A stretch of DNA of 64,000 nt. Source: CAVSJJ01 sp963728395 (GTDB taxonomy: Bacteria; Actinomycetota; Actinomycetes; Actinomycetales; Dermatophilaceae). Location: assembly GCA_963728395.1 (NCBI GenBank), contig CAVSJJ010000003.1, positions 434,001-498,000 of the forward strand, read 5' to 3'. Below the pieces are notes generated by a model. The model ran no database searches. It had not been told where the DNA came from and worked only from the letters and a program-made list of their open reading frames with translations. Shown piece after piece: positions 8,441-17,038 of this stretch. A program made the translations under genes and the position numbers. Each line of letters opens with the position of its first letter. The stretch's first letter is position 1.

Positions 8441-8490
8441 CCAGGAAACAGATATGCCGCCCATCCCCGGCGGACGGACGGCATACCTGG
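8441..8490. terminator. Candidate bidirectional terminator hairpin
   Basis: Between the convergent fxsA and rbpA ends, TATGCCG (8453) pairs with CGGCATA (8479), and CCAGG (8441) pairs with CCTGG (8486) after a bulge. There is no T-run, as is common for actinobacterial terminators. Confidence 0.4.
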
Positions 8491-8509
8491 CCTTGGTGCG
8501 GCGCGGGCC

Positions 8510-8869
8510 TCAGGCGCTCTTGCGCTTGCGGGGCTTCTCGCCGCGGGACTCACGCAGCAGCGTGAGGCGCTCCTCGAGGAGCTCCTCGAGCTCCGGGATG
8601 GACCGGCGCTCCAGGAGCATGTCCCAGTGGGTCCGGGCCGGCTTCGTGGGCTTGGCGTCGGGCTTGCTGCCACCGTCGAGGATGGCGGTCTCGCCACAGC
8701 GGCACTCCCAGACCGCAGGCACGTCAGCCTCGACGGAGAACGGCAGCTCGATCCGGTGCCCGTTGGGGCACAGGTACGTCGTGATCTGCCGCTCGCTGGG
8801 GACCACGTTCTCCTCGGTCTCCATGCTGAGGGTGCCGAGGCGGGTCCCGCGAAGGCTGCGTTCTGCCAT
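8510..8869 (-). CDS. rbpA: RNA polymerase-binding protein RbpA
   Basis: 119 residues. The RbpA core is clear: an N-terminal segment, the zinc-ribbon-like CPNGHRIELPF ... WECRCG, a basic linker, and the C-terminal sigma-interaction domain with ARTHWDMLLERRSIPELEELL. RbpA binds the housekeeping sigma factor and RNA polymerase and stabilises open complexes. A stress-type promoter (GGAAC-N18-GTT) precedes the gene, as known for rbpA in Streptomyces under SigR. Confidence 0.97.
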   Translation of the reverse strand: MAERSLRGTRLGTLSMETEENVVPSERQITTYLCPNGHRIELPFSVEADVPAVWECRCGETAILDGGSKPDAKPTKPARTHWDMLLERRSIPELEELLEERLTLLRESRGEKPRKRKSA

Positions 8870-8934
8870 GGGTGTCTCCCAACGATTCGAGTGCGACGGG
8901 GCGAGAGGACGGTGTCCGCCCCTGCCTCACGCAC

Positions 8935-8960
8935 AACGTGTGCGTCCCTGTCCTTGTTCC
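8935..8960 (-). promoter_or_regulatory. SigR/SigH-type promoter of rbpA
   Basis: On the minus strand GGAAC (8960-8956) is followed by exactly 18 bases and GTT (8937-8935). This matches the thiol-stress sigma consensus GGAAT/C-N18-GTT. It sits about 66 bases upstream of the rbpA start codon. Confidence 0.75.
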
Positions 8961-8992
8961 CCACGGATTAGGTTGACCTTACACCCCATTGA

Positions 8993-9008
8993 TGTGACGT
9001 GTGTCACA
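8993..9008. promoter_or_regulatory. CRP/GlxR-type palindromic operator
   Basis: TGTGA-CGTGTG-TCACA is a perfect TGTGA-N6-TCACA palindrome, the consensus for actinobacterial CRP-family (GlxR/Cmr) proteins. It lies about 33 bp upstream of the SigR-type rbpA promoter and downstream of the MFS gene. Confidence 0.65.
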
Positions 9009-9081
9009 TTTGCCCCACGACACGGCGGATTCTGGGGTAGCGGGTGATGTCGGCCCGTCGGGTTCCACGCCCGTGACCTGC

Positions 9082-10467
9082 TCAGATGACCCGCGGCAGC
9101 TCGTTCCCGGCATCGATGATGCCCTGGCGCATGTCGACCCGGCGCAGGATCAGCCCGCCGAGGACGAAGAAGACGACGAGGGCGAGGATGGCCGGCCGGT
9201 AGGAGTGGGTCAGCTGGTGGACGAGCCCGAACAGCAGCGTCCCGAACCACGAGGTCCCTCGCTCCATCGCCTGGTAGAAGGAGAAGAACTCCGCCTCCCG
9301 GCTGCGCGGCACCAGCTGGCTGAACAGCGACCGGCTGAGGGCTTGGCTGCCGCCGAGGACGACGCCGATGAGCACTCCCAGGACGAGGAAGGGCGTGAAG
9401 GCGCCCACCGGGAGGAAGTAGGCCGCGACGACGATGACGCTCCAGGCGACGAGCGAGCCGAGGACGGTCCGCCATGCCCCGTACCGGCCCGCCAGCCGGC
9501 CGAAGAGGAGAGCTCCGCCGAAGGCGACGAACTGGACGATGAGGATGAGGGCGATGAGCTGGTCCTGCGCGAACTTCAGCTGCTCGCTGCCGTAGAGGCT
9601 GCTCGAGGAGATGACCGTCTGGATGCCGTCGTTGAAGAAGAGGTAGGCCAGCAGGAAGGTGAGCGTCTGCGGAAACATCCGCAGCTCGCGGAAGGTGTGG
9701 GCAAGCTGGCCGACGCTGCCGCGCATGACGCCTGCCTGGGGACGGTCCTCCCGGGGGATCTCGCTTCCCCGCAGGTTCCACAGGCCGATGACCGGGATGA
9801 GGGTGAACACCCCCCACCACAGTCCCGCGCTGAGCAGGCTGATCCGGACCGCCATGCCCTCGTCGACGCCGATCAGGTCGGGCTTGGTGACGATGACGAG
9901 GTTGAGGGCCAGGAGCAGACCGCCGCCGAGGTAGCCGAGCGCCCATCCTCGGGAGGAGACCCGGTCGCGGTCGTCGGGGCTCGCGATCCGGCAGAGGATC
10001 GCGTCGTAGACGACGAGGGACGCGCCGAGGGCGACCGAGGCGATGATCATCAGGCCGGCGCCGAGCGCCCAACGGGTGCCCGTGACGAAGTACAGGCCCG
10101 ACCCCGCCATCGAGCCGACGAGGGCGAACAGGCCGAGGAGTCGGGCCGGGCGCGGCGAGCGGTCGGCGATGGCACCGGCGAAGATGAGCAGCACGGCCGA
10201 GAGCAGCGTCGCCACGGTGATCGTGTAGGGGGCGAGCGAGCCGGGGTCGATCGGGACGCCGAGAACATGCAGCGACGTCGGGCACGTGGCGTCGGAGTCC
10301 AGCCCCGGGCAGGCGGCCGACTTGGCGACGGAGGTGAGGTAGGGGCCGAAGAGGACCGTGCCGACCGTGGTGACGAAGGCCGAGTTGGCCCAGTCGTACC
10401 AGTACCAGGGTCGCTGGAACCGCTGCTTGTCGGCGTACTGGTCGATGGCCGCCGGCTCCGTCGTCAT
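9082..10467 (-). CDS. MFS transporter, UMF1/Atg22-like
   Basis: 461 residues and about twelve hydrophobic helices. The N-terminal WYWYDWANSAFVTTV block and the RDRVSSRGWALGYLGGGLL segment are hallmarks of the UMF1 (vacuole effluxer Atg22-like) branch of the major facilitator superfamily; substrate unknown. ATG 10467 is preferred because CAGGCT lies six bases before it, the leaderless spacing seen elsewhere here; a GTG at 10485 is an alternative. Single-gene unit. Confidence 0.88.
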   Translation of the reverse strand: MTTEPAAIDQYADKQRFQRPWYWYDWANSAFVTTVGTVLFGPYLTSVAKSAACPGLDSDATCPTSLHVLGVPIDPGSLAPYTITVATLLSAVLLIFAGAIADRSPRPARLLGLFALVGSMAGSGLYFVTGTRWALGAGLMIIASVALGASLVVYDAILCRIASPDDRDRVSSRGWALGYLGGGLLLALNLVIVTKPDLIGVDEGMAVRISLLSAGLWWGVFTLIPVIGLWNLRGSEIPREDRPQAGVMRGSVGQLAHTFRELRMFPQTLTFLLAYLFFNDGIQTVISSSSLYGSEQLKFAQDQLIALILIVQFVAFGGALLFGRLAGRYGAWRTVLGSLVAWSVIVVAAYFLPVGAFTPFLVLGVLIGVVLGGSQALSRSLFSQLVPRSREAEFFSFYQAMERGTSWFGTLLFGLVHQLTHSYRPAILALVVFFVLGGLILRRVDMRQGIIDAGNELPRVI

Positions 10468-10533
10468 GCGCGAAGCCTGGCACACCCGCGGTGGCGAGCA
10501 GGCGAACTTCGCCGGGCGGGTGTCACCCCGTGC

Positions 10534-12024
10534 TCAGCCGGAGAACTCCCAGTGCCACGGTTCGGGCAGCGATCCGTTCGGCTCGGCCCAGCTCGGGTGG
10601 TACCAGCCGTAGAGCGGGGCGTTGAGCTTCATCCACAGGTGCTGGGGAGAGCCGAAGTCCTGGATCCCCCCACACAGGTCGACGGCAACGCCGAGCCCGT
10701 GCTTGCTCGTCCCCGGCGTCGCGGCCCACGGGCCCCGGCTCGCCTTGACCACGACCTGCTCGGACAGGGTGCGATAGGAGTCGGTGACGCAGATCGCCGT
10801 GCCGAACTGCTTGGCGTACTCCTTGCTCATCGCCGAGAAGGCGGCCGCCGCCGTGGGCCGGAGCGACTCACCCGGGGCCTCCCACAACGGGCAGAGGGCG
10901 CTGGCGGGCAGTTGCCCGTTCGGGTACATCGCCGCGTCCGACGAGCACGGCTTGCCGCCCGTGTATGCCGCGGGGGAGTGGGCGTCGGAGAGGGCCGCCC
11001 GCAGCCGCGCCGCGGCGGCTGCGGCCTCCGGGGTCTGCGCCCCGAGGAGGATGGCGGCCACGGGTCCGGCCTTGGCGATCTCGGCCTCCTGCGTCTGGCG
11101 CAGTGTCTCGACCTCCGACTTCGCCGTGGCGAGCAGCGGGTCGAGCTCGGCCTTGGCCGACTCCAGGGTTGCGGTCGCGGCGGCCGCCTCGGCGCTGGCC
11201 GCGTCGGCCTCGGCGCTGAGCCGGGCCTGCTCGGCCTCGAGGTCGGCCAGGTCGTGCAGGGCGCGCAGCCGGCTGTCGGTGACGAAGGCGAGGTCACCGG
11301 CCGACGACGCGGCCTGCGACGGGTCCTTGCCCATGACGTCGAAGACGTTGGTCAGCTCGCCGGTGCGGCCCCCGGCGGCATACGACTGGAACGCCCACAT
11401 CCGCGTCACGGACCTGGCGTTCTCGAGGCGGACCCGCACGACGGTCAGCTCGGATCGCGCGGTGGCGGCCTTGTCCTCGGCGGCCTTCTGCTTCTCCTGG
11501 GCGGTCGAGATCCTCTCGAGGAGGGCGTTGACCCTGTCCGAGAGGGAGTTGAGCTTCTTCATCGCCGCGGCGAGGCTGCCGTTGGCCTCGGTGAGGTTCT
11601 CCCAGATCGTCGTCGCCTCGGCGAGCTGGGCCGCGAGGACGGTGTCGTTGAGGCCGTCCTGTGCGGGGGTGTCCGACGGCGCCTTGTCGGTGGCCGGCAG
11701 CGACGGCTTGCCGGACGACGCCGGCGGGGGCGTCGAGGGCGACGGGCTGGGTGGCGTCGACGGCCGGGGGGTGGTGCGAGTGGGGGTCGGCGTCGGCGTG
11801 GGGGTCTGGGTGGGCGTCGGGCTCGGCGTGCTCCCCGGGTCGCCGCTCGGGTCGCCCGTGCCGTCGTCCGTGGTCGTCGGGGAGGGGGTCGAACTCGGCT
11901 GCGTCGTCCCGGTGTCACCGCTGGTCACCGGCACCGGGTCGGCGTGGGCCGGGGTGGCGAGGGCGAACGCGAGCAGGCCCGACAGGGCCGCACCCACCCC
12001 CGTGCGTACCAATCCCGACCTCAT
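10534..12024 (-). CDS. Secreted D-Ala-D-Ala carboxypeptidase (VanY/M15)
   Basis: 496 residues. A signal peptide (about 1-28, cut near AHA-DP) is followed by a Ser/Thr/Pro-rich linker (about 30-115), a long Ala/Glu-rich coiled coil (about 125-330) and a peptidase M15 domain. Zinc and catalytic motifs are SKHGLGVAVD and EPWHWEF. The enzyme would trim the terminal D-Ala of peptidoglycan stem peptides. The coiled coil resembles the autoregulatory N-terminus of RipA/PcsB-type hydrolases. Its leader holds a hairpin at 12045-12066. Confidence 0.9.
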   Translation of the reverse strand: MRSGLVRTGVGAALSGLLAFALATPAHADPVPVTSGDTGTTQPSSTPSPTTTDDGTGDPSGDPGSTPSPTPTQTPTPTPTPTRTTPRPSTPPSPSPSTPPPASSGKPSLPATDKAPSDTPAQDGLNDTVLAAQLAEATTIWENLTEANGSLAAAMKKLNSLSDRVNALLERISTAQEKQKAAEDKAATARSELTVVRVRLENARSVTRMWAFQSYAAGGRTGELTNVFDVMGKDPSQAASSAGDLAFVTDSRLRALHDLADLEAEQARLSAEADAASAEAAAATATLESAKAELDPLLATAKSEVETLRQTQEAEIAKAGPVAAILLGAQTPEAAAAAARLRAALSDAHSPAAYTGGKPCSSDAAMYPNGQLPASALCPLWEAPGESLRPTAAAAFSAMSKEYAKQFGTAICVTDSYRTLSEQVVVKASRGPWAATPGTSKHGLGVAVDLCGGIQDFGSPQHLWMKLNAPLYGWYHPSWAEPNGSLPEPWHWEFSG

Positions 12025-12349
12025 CGGCCTCGTTCCAATCCCGGACCGATCCCACGATCGGTTCCACGTCGCAACGACAGGGCGGCCCCCCGCCGTTGAG
12101 CACAGCGTAGGTCACGGCTGATGTGGTGTCTCCCCCAGCCCCGACCAACGCGAGCCCTCACCCAAGGATGCCCCACCCGTCGGCCGCGATACAGGTTTTG
12201 AGACGAAGGATTCATCGACTCGTCAGGTTTCGGTCATCCACAAGCAGGCGGCCCCGGCCAGCCCGTCCACAGGCCCGTCAGTCGGAGCGAGCCCCAGGCT
12301 GCTCCGCGCGCCAGGGTGGAGCACGCGTCGAGGAGAGGAGGCCCCCGCC
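12025..12349. other. Intergenic region between divergent genes
   Basis: This 325 bp stretch separates the DD-carboxypeptidase (minus) and SSB-like (plus) genes. It holds an inverted repeat at 12045-12066 (ACCGATC / GATCGGT), a possible minus-strand -10 TACGCT at 12104-12109, and a less GC-rich patch at 12188-12245. I see no gene in it and no recognisable riboswitch. Confidence 0.5.
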
Positions 12350-12709
12350 ATGGGATCGGTGCGAGCGGCGGATGCCGTCAACGAGGTCCGGCTCGTCGGT
12401 CGGGTCAGCGCCGTCGAGGAGCTTCGGAGGTTGCCGAGTGGCGACGTCGTCGTCACGCTGCGGGTCGTCGTCCCCCGATCGCGGCCGCGGCCGGGGGCAC
12501 GGGTGGACACCATCGACGTCGCGTGCTGGAGCACCGCGACACGTCGTCGGGCGGGGCGCCTCGGGGCCGGCGACGAGGTCGAGGTGGTGGGGGCGCTGCG
12601 CCGCCGCTTCTTCCGATCCGCTGCCGGTCCGGCGAGCCGCTACGAGGTCGAGGCCACCGGGCTCAGGAGGCGCGGCGGCGGCTCGCGTCGTGCCGGTCCG
12701 GGGTGCTGA
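12350..12709 (+). CDS. Small SSB-like OB-fold protein
   Basis: 119 residues, mainly one OB-fold: NEVRLVGRVS, LPSGDVVVTLRVVV, DTIDVACWS, and GDEVEVVGALRRRFF. This matches the actinobacterial short single-strand-binding-protein paralogs, distinct from full-length SSB, which has an acidic C-terminal tip. Here the tail is basic (LRRRGGGSRRAGPGC), so it lacks the protein-recruiting tip. A good GAGGAGG precedes the ATG. Its last 47 bases overlap the convergent dehydrogenase gene. Confidence 0.75.
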   Translation: MGSVRAADAVNEVRLVGRVSAVEELRRLPSGDVVVTLRVVVPRSRPRPGARVDTIDVACWSTATRRRAGRLGAGDEVEVVGALRRRFFRSAAGPASRYEVEATGLRRRGGGSRRAGPGC

Positions 12710-13568
12710 GGAGGAAGGTCGCGCTCATGTCGAGGTCGCCGTGCTCGTCGACCCCCTCGTCGAGGCGGCGCCGCACGACGCGCACGAGGGGGAGGTCCAT
12801 GCCGTGGTCGGCGGCAGCCCACTCGACGAGTGAGGCGTCCTTGGCGGCGAGCCGCAGCCGGAAGGCCGGGTCGAAGGCACGCGCGATCATGCCCGAGCCC
12901 TTCATCTGGAGGTAGGGCAGGTCGAGCGGGCCACCGTCGACGGCGTCGAGCAGGAGCTGAGGATCCAGACCCAGGCCCTCGGCGAGGGCGAGGGACTCGG
13001 CGGCGCCCTCGACGACGGCGAGGATCCAGGCGTTCGTCACGAGCTTGAGCCGGCTGCCCGAGCCGGCCGGACCGACCCAGATGGTCCGGTGACCGACGGC
13101 ATCGAAGATCGGCTGCACCCGGTCCCGGACGTCCTCGGGTCCCGAGGCGAGAACGACGAGAGCACCCTGTTCGGCCGGCTGCTTGGTTCCCAGGACCGGG
13201 GCGTCGACGAAGGGCACGCCGTGCTCGGCAGCGAGGTCGGCGCACCGACGCGTCGCACGCTCCCCGATCGTGCTCATCTGGAGCCACACGGCGTCGTCGG
13301 CCATCCGGGACAGGGCACCCTCCGGGCCCGCCATGACGTCGTGGACGGCATCGCCGTCGGACAGGATCGTCATGACGACGTCGGCCCCGTCGGCGGCCTC
13401 CGCGGGCGACCCGGTGAGCGACGCACCGTCGTCGGTCAGCGGCTCGGCGCGGGCGGCCGTCCGGTTCCAGGCCCGGACCGCCATCCCCGCGTGGAGGATG
13501 CTGCGCGCCATCGGCTGACCCATCGTGCCGCCGGCGCCGAGCACCGCAACCGTCTGCTGGTTCGTCAT
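12663..13568 (-). CDS. NAD(P)-dependent beta-hydroxyacid dehydrogenase family protein
   Basis: 301 residues of the 3-hydroxyisobutyrate/tartronate-semialdehyde dehydrogenase family. VAVLGAGGTMGQPMA is the N-terminal Rossmann motif, FVDAPVLGTKQPAEQG the substrate loop, GSGSRLKLVTNAW the segment with the catalytic lysine, and KDASLVEWAA a C-terminal family signature. The true substrate cannot be read from sequence. ATG 13568 follows GAGGAACG. The 3' end overlaps the SSB-like gene. Confidence 0.85.
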   Translation of the reverse strand: MTNQQTVAVLGAGGTMGQPMARSILHAGMAVRAWNRTAARAEPLTDDGASLTGSPAEAADGADVVMTILSDGDAVHDVMAGPEGALSRMADDAVWLQMSTIGERATRRCADLAAEHGVPFVDAPVLGTKQPAEQGALVVLASGPEDVRDRVQPIFDAVGHRTIWVGPAGSGSRLKLVTNAWILAVVEGAAESLALAEGLGLDPQLLLDAVDGGPLDLPYLQMKGSGMIARAFDPAFRLRLAAKDASLVEWAAADHGMDLPLVRVVRRRLDEGVDEHGDLDMSATFLLSTPDRHDASRRRAS

Positions 13569-13840
13569 CGTGAGCGTTCCTCCTCGATCGGGGTCCCGGC
13601 GCCGGGGTCGGGCCCGCCGCCGTGGTGACCGTTCTCCGGTCCTGCCAGTGCCGTACCCGCCGACCGTCCCGCTACGCGAGCTGCGGGCACGACCGGGTCG
13701 GACGGGACAGCGAGTGGTGGTGTGACATACCCCATGGGGCATGAGGGGCGCCGTCGCCCTGGCCCGTGCCAGACTGACAGCGGGACAGGGATCAGAGCGC
13801 CCGGGCCGCCATCCGGACCCGGGCCCACGAGATACCCGGA

Positions 13841-14686
13841 GTGAGACGCGTCGTGCACACCATCACCGAGACGACCCATCTGTCCGACGCGGTCGTCCGG
13901 ACCGTCGTCGAGGCGCCGGAGATCGCGCGCAAGCGGCGCGCCGGGCAGTTCGTCATCCTCATGATCGACGACCACGGGGAGCGGATCCCGCTGACGATCG
14001 TCGACTCCGACCCCGAGGCCGGGACGATCACCCTCATCTATCAGGTGGTGGGCCGCAGCACGGCCGACCTGGCCGACCTGGCGGCCGGCGAGGCCATCGG
14101 TCACATCCTCGGGCCGCTCGGCCGGCCCACCGAGGTCGAGGGGGTCGGCTCGGCGGTCTGTGTGGGCGGCGGTGTCGGGATCGGCGTGCTCTATCCGATC
14201 ACCGCGGCCCTCAAGCGGCACGGCACCACGGTCACCGCGGTCCTCGGCGCCCGGTCTCGGGACCTACTCATCCTCGAGGAGGAGACCCGCGCCGTCGCCG
14301 ACGAGCTCATCGTCACGACCGACGACGGCTCGCACGGGCGGCACGGCTTCGTCACCGACGCCGTCGCCGACCTCATCGCCTCGGGACGGCCGATCGACCG
14401 GGTGTACGCCATCGGCCCGGTCCCGATGATGAAGGCGATCGCCGAGGTGACCCGGCCCCCCGGCATACCGACGATCGTCAGCCTCAACCCGATCATGGTC
14501 GACGGGACGGGCATGTGCGGCGGCTGCCGGGTCAGCGTCGATGGCCGGGCCAGGTTCGCCTGCGTCGACGGCCCGGAGTTCGACGGGCATCTCGTCGACT
14601 TCGACCTCATGCGCAAGCGACTGCGCGCCTACCTGCCCCAGGAGCAGGAGGCCATGGAGCGCAAGGGGTGCCGTGCCCATGTCTGA
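13841..14686 (+). CDS. NfnA-like ferredoxin-NADP reductase subunit (FAD/[2Fe-2S])
   Basis: 281 residues. An FAD-binding barrel with GQFVILMIDDHGERIPLTI, an NAD-binding part with GGGVGIGVLYPI, and a C-terminal [2Fe-2S] site (GTGMCGGCRV ... FACVDGPEFDGH) match the small subunit of NADH-dependent reduced ferredoxin:NADP+ oxidoreductase (NfnA, also called SudB). Start GTG 13841, or GTG 13853 with GGAG eleven bases ahead. The last eight bases overlap the next gene, which encodes the large subunit. Confidence 0.88.
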   Translation: MRRVVHTITETTHLSDAVVRTVVEAPEIARKRRAGQFVILMIDDHGERIPLTIVDSDPEAGTITLIYQVVGRSTADLADLAAGEAIGHILGPLGRPTEVEGVGSAVCVGGGVGIGVLYPITAALKRHGTTVTAVLGARSRDLLILEEETRAVADELIVTTDDGSHGRHGFVTDAVADLIASGRPIDRVYAIGPVPMMKAIAEVTRPPGIPTIVSLNPIMVDGTGMCGGCRVSVDGRARFACVDGPEFDGHLVDFDLMRKRLRAYLPQEQEAMERKGCRAHV

Positions 14687-16214
14687 GCCGACGACCTCCC
14701 CGGCCCCGACCGCCGACACGGGAGCCGGCCGCCCCCGACGGGAGCGCCCCGCGGGAACGGAGCGTCCGACGCGAGAGGAGCGCAAGCCCAAGGTCCGGGT
14801 GCCACGGCAACCGATGCCGGAGCAGGACCCGGCCCGGCGGGTGACGAACTTCGACGAGGTGCCGCTCGGGTTCACCCCCGAGACGGCGATGGTCGAGGCG
14901 GCACGGTGCATCCAGTGCAAGAAGGCCGGCTGCCTCGGCGCCTGCCCGGTGACCATCGACATCCCCTCCTTCCTCCGGCTCGTGGCCGACGGCGACTTCC
15001 TCGGCGCGGCCCGCAAGGTGCGTGAGAACAACGCCCTGCCCGCCGTGTGCGGCCGCGTCTGTCCCCAGGAGGACCAGTGCGAAGGCTCGTGCGTGCTCGG
15101 CAAGCGCTTCGAGCCGGTGGCCGTCGGTCGCCTCGAGCGGTTCGTCGCCGACTACGAGCGCGAGCACGGCGCCCACGAGCCGCCGAACATCCCGCCCTCG
15201 ACCGGTCGGCGGGTCGCGGTCGTCGGCGCCGGGCCGGCCGGGCTCACCGTCGCCGGCGACCTCGTGAAGATGGGCCACTCGGTCACCGTCTTCGAGGCCC
15301 TGCACAAGGCCGGGGGCGTGCTCATCTACGGGATCCCCGAGTTCCGGCTGCCCAAGAGCATCGTCGACGCCGAGGTCAAGGCCCTCGCCGAGATGGGGGT
15401 CAGGATCGTCACCGACGCGGCGATCGGCCGGCTCAAGACGGTCGACGACCTGTTCGACGAGGGCTTCCACGCCGTCTTCATCGGCGTGGGTGCCGGCGCC
15501 CCCGCCTTCATGGACCTGCCCGGGGAGAACCTCTCCGGCATCTACTCGGCGAACGAGTACCTCACCCGGGCCAATCTCATGAAGGCCTACCGCTTCCCTG
15601 ACTACGACACCCCGATCGCCCACGGCAGGAGGGTCGCGGTCATCGGCGCGGGGAACGTCGCCATGGACTCGGTCCGCACCGCCGTGCGGCTGGGCGCCGA
15701 GAAGGCCTTCATCGTCTACCGCCGCACCCGCGACGAGATGCCCGCTCGGGCCGAGGAGATCCATCACGCCGAACAGGAGGGCGTCGAGTTCCTCTTCCTG
15801 TCCAACCCGCTGGGCTACGCCGGCGACGACGACGGGTGGGTCCGATCGATGCGCTGCCAGCGGATGGAGCTCGGTGAGCCCGACGACTCCGGCCGGCGCC
15901 GCCCGGTCCCGACGGACGAGGAGTTCACCCTCGACGTCGACACGATCGTCGTCGCGATCGGCACCTCGGCCAACCCCCTCGTCACGGGGACGACCGAGGG
16001 CCTGGAGACCAACCGGTGGGGCTACATCGTCGCCGACGAGGACACCGGCCAGACGACCCGGCCGGGGGTGTTCGCCGGGGGAGACATCGTCACCGGCGCG
16101 GCCACCGTGATCCTCGCGATGGGTGCCGGCCGCGCGTCGGCGGCCGCCATCCACGACTACGTCATGGCACTCGACGTGCCGGACCCGCCCGAGGGAGGGC
16201 AAGGCCAGGGCTAG
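14679..16214 (+). CDS. NfnB / glutamate synthase small-subunit-like oxidoreductase
   Basis: 511 residues. After a disordered basic N-terminus come two iron-sulfur motifs (CIQCKKAGCLGACP near 85-100 and CGRVCPQEDQCEGSC near 130-145), an FAD-binding GAGPAGLTVAGDL, an NADPH-binding GAGNVAMDSVRTA, and the terminal GGDIVTGAATVILAMGAGR. This is the GltD/SudA/NfnB family. Paired with the preceding subunit it should move electrons among NADH, NADPH and ferredoxin; without a GltB large subunit beside it, glutamate synthase is less likely. Confidence 0.88.
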   Translation: MSEPTTSPAPTADTGAGRPRRERPAGTERPTREERKPKVRVPRQPMPEQDPARRVTNFDEVPLGFTPETAMVEAARCIQCKKAGCLGACPVTIDIPSFLRLVADGDFLGAARKVRENNALPAVCGRVCPQEDQCEGSCVLGKRFEPVAVGRLERFVADYEREHGAHEPPNIPPSTGRRVAVVGAGPAGLTVAGDLVKMGHSVTVFEALHKAGGVLIYGIPEFRLPKSIVDAEVKALAEMGVRIVTDAAIGRLKTVDDLFDEGFHAVFIGVGAGAPAFMDLPGENLSGIYSANEYLTRANLMKAYRFPDYDTPIAHGRRVAVIGAGNVAMDSVRTAVRLGAEKAFIVYRRTRDEMPARAEEIHHAEQEGVEFLFLSNPLGYAGDDDGWVRSMRCQRMELGEPDDSGRRRPVPTDEEFTLDVDTIVVAIGTSANPLVTGTTEGLETNRWGYIVADEDTGQTTRPGVFAGGDIVTGAATVILAMGAGRASAAAIHDYVMALDVPDPPEGGQGQG

Positions 16215-17038
16215 CCGTCGAGCAGCGCCACGAGCGAGACGGCGTTGTGGGGGGCGCGCCCGTCCGCGTCGTTGTCGAAGTAGACGTGGACGTCCTCGCC
16301 CGCCTCGAGCCAGCCGGTGGCCCGATCGGCCCACCGGCGCAGCGTGTCCGGCCCGTAGTCGCCGCCGTACAGCCGCTGCTCGCCGTGGAGCCGGACGTAG
16401 CGGAACCCGACGCCGCCACCGCCCATCTCGGGGAACCGGCCCGCCGTGTCCGCGTGCGCGAGGGCCACCCCGCGGGACTGGAGGACCTCCCGGGCCTGCG
16501 GGGTGTCGAAGGAGGGGTGCCGCGGCTCGATCGCATGGCGCACGGGACGGTCGGTGACCGCCTCGGTGAGCGCCCGGTCGGCCGGCAGCTTCGCGTCGTG
16601 GTTCCTCGCCAGGGCCGCCGCCTCCTCCGTCGTGCGCGGCAGCAGCTCGAGGAAGTGCGCCACGACCGTCGCGTCGAAGGCGACCCGGTCGGGCAGCTGC
16701 CACAGGATCGGGCCGAGGCAGGGACCCAGGGCGAGGACCCCCGAGGCGAAGAAGTTCGCGAGCGCCGAGTCGACCCCGACCAGCCGCTTGAAGTGGGTGA
16801 TGTACCGGCCACCCTTGACCGCGAGGACGAACCCGTCGGGCACCGCCGCCCGCCAGGCGGCATACGACGAGGGCCGCTGCAACGAGTAGAACGAGCCGTT
16901 GATCTCGACGGAGGTCATCCGGCTCGCGACGTAGCCGAGCTCGTCGCGCTGCCGCAGCCCGGCCGGGTAGAAGTCGCCGCGCCAGGACGGGTAGCGCCAA
17001 CCCGAGACCCCGACGTAGGCGTGTCCGGCCGCCGTCAC
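16211..17038 (-). CDS. DUF72 family protein (YecE-like)
   Basis: 275 residues of a TIM-barrel-like DUF72 protein: YVGVSGWRYPSWRGDFYP at the N-terminus, VEINGSFY, KGGRYITHFKRL, and the C-terminal HVYFDNDADGRAPHNA. Biochemical function of the family is unknown. GTG 17038 overlaps the stop of the aldo/keto reductase gene, with GAGGAG ahead, so the two are co-translated. Its end overlaps the convergent NfnB gene by four bases. Confidence 0.87.
   Translation of the reverse strand: MTAAGHAYVGVSGWRYPSWRGDFYPAGLRQRDELGYVASRMTSVEINGSFYSLQRPSSYAAWRAAVPDGFVLAVKGGRYITHFKRLVGVDSALANFFASGVLALGPCLGPILWQLPDRVAFDATVVAHFLELLPRTTEEAAALARNHDAKLPADRALTEAVTDRPVRHAIEPRHPSFDTPQAREVLQSRGVALAHADTAGRFPEMGGGGVGFRYVRLHGEQRLYGGDYGPDTLRRWADRATGWLEAGEDVHVYFDNDADGRAPHNAVSLVALLDG

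Noticed and set aside
9001..12099. A very long open frame on the plus strand across the MFS and DD-carboxypeptidase genes
   Set aside because: It is antisense to two well-conserved genes, has biased composition (Gly/Arg/Glu runs) and matches nothing; a by-product of high GC.
12025..12160. A cyclic di-AMP (ydaO) riboswitch in the DD-carboxypeptidase leader
   Set aside because: Such leaders precede wall hydrolases in actinobacteria, but the conserved cores were not found; only a simple hairpin is visible.
12230..12275. DnaA boxes in TCATCCACAA and CGTCCACAGG
   Set aside because: Only two poor matches, no dnaA/dnaN/gyr genes, so not an origin.
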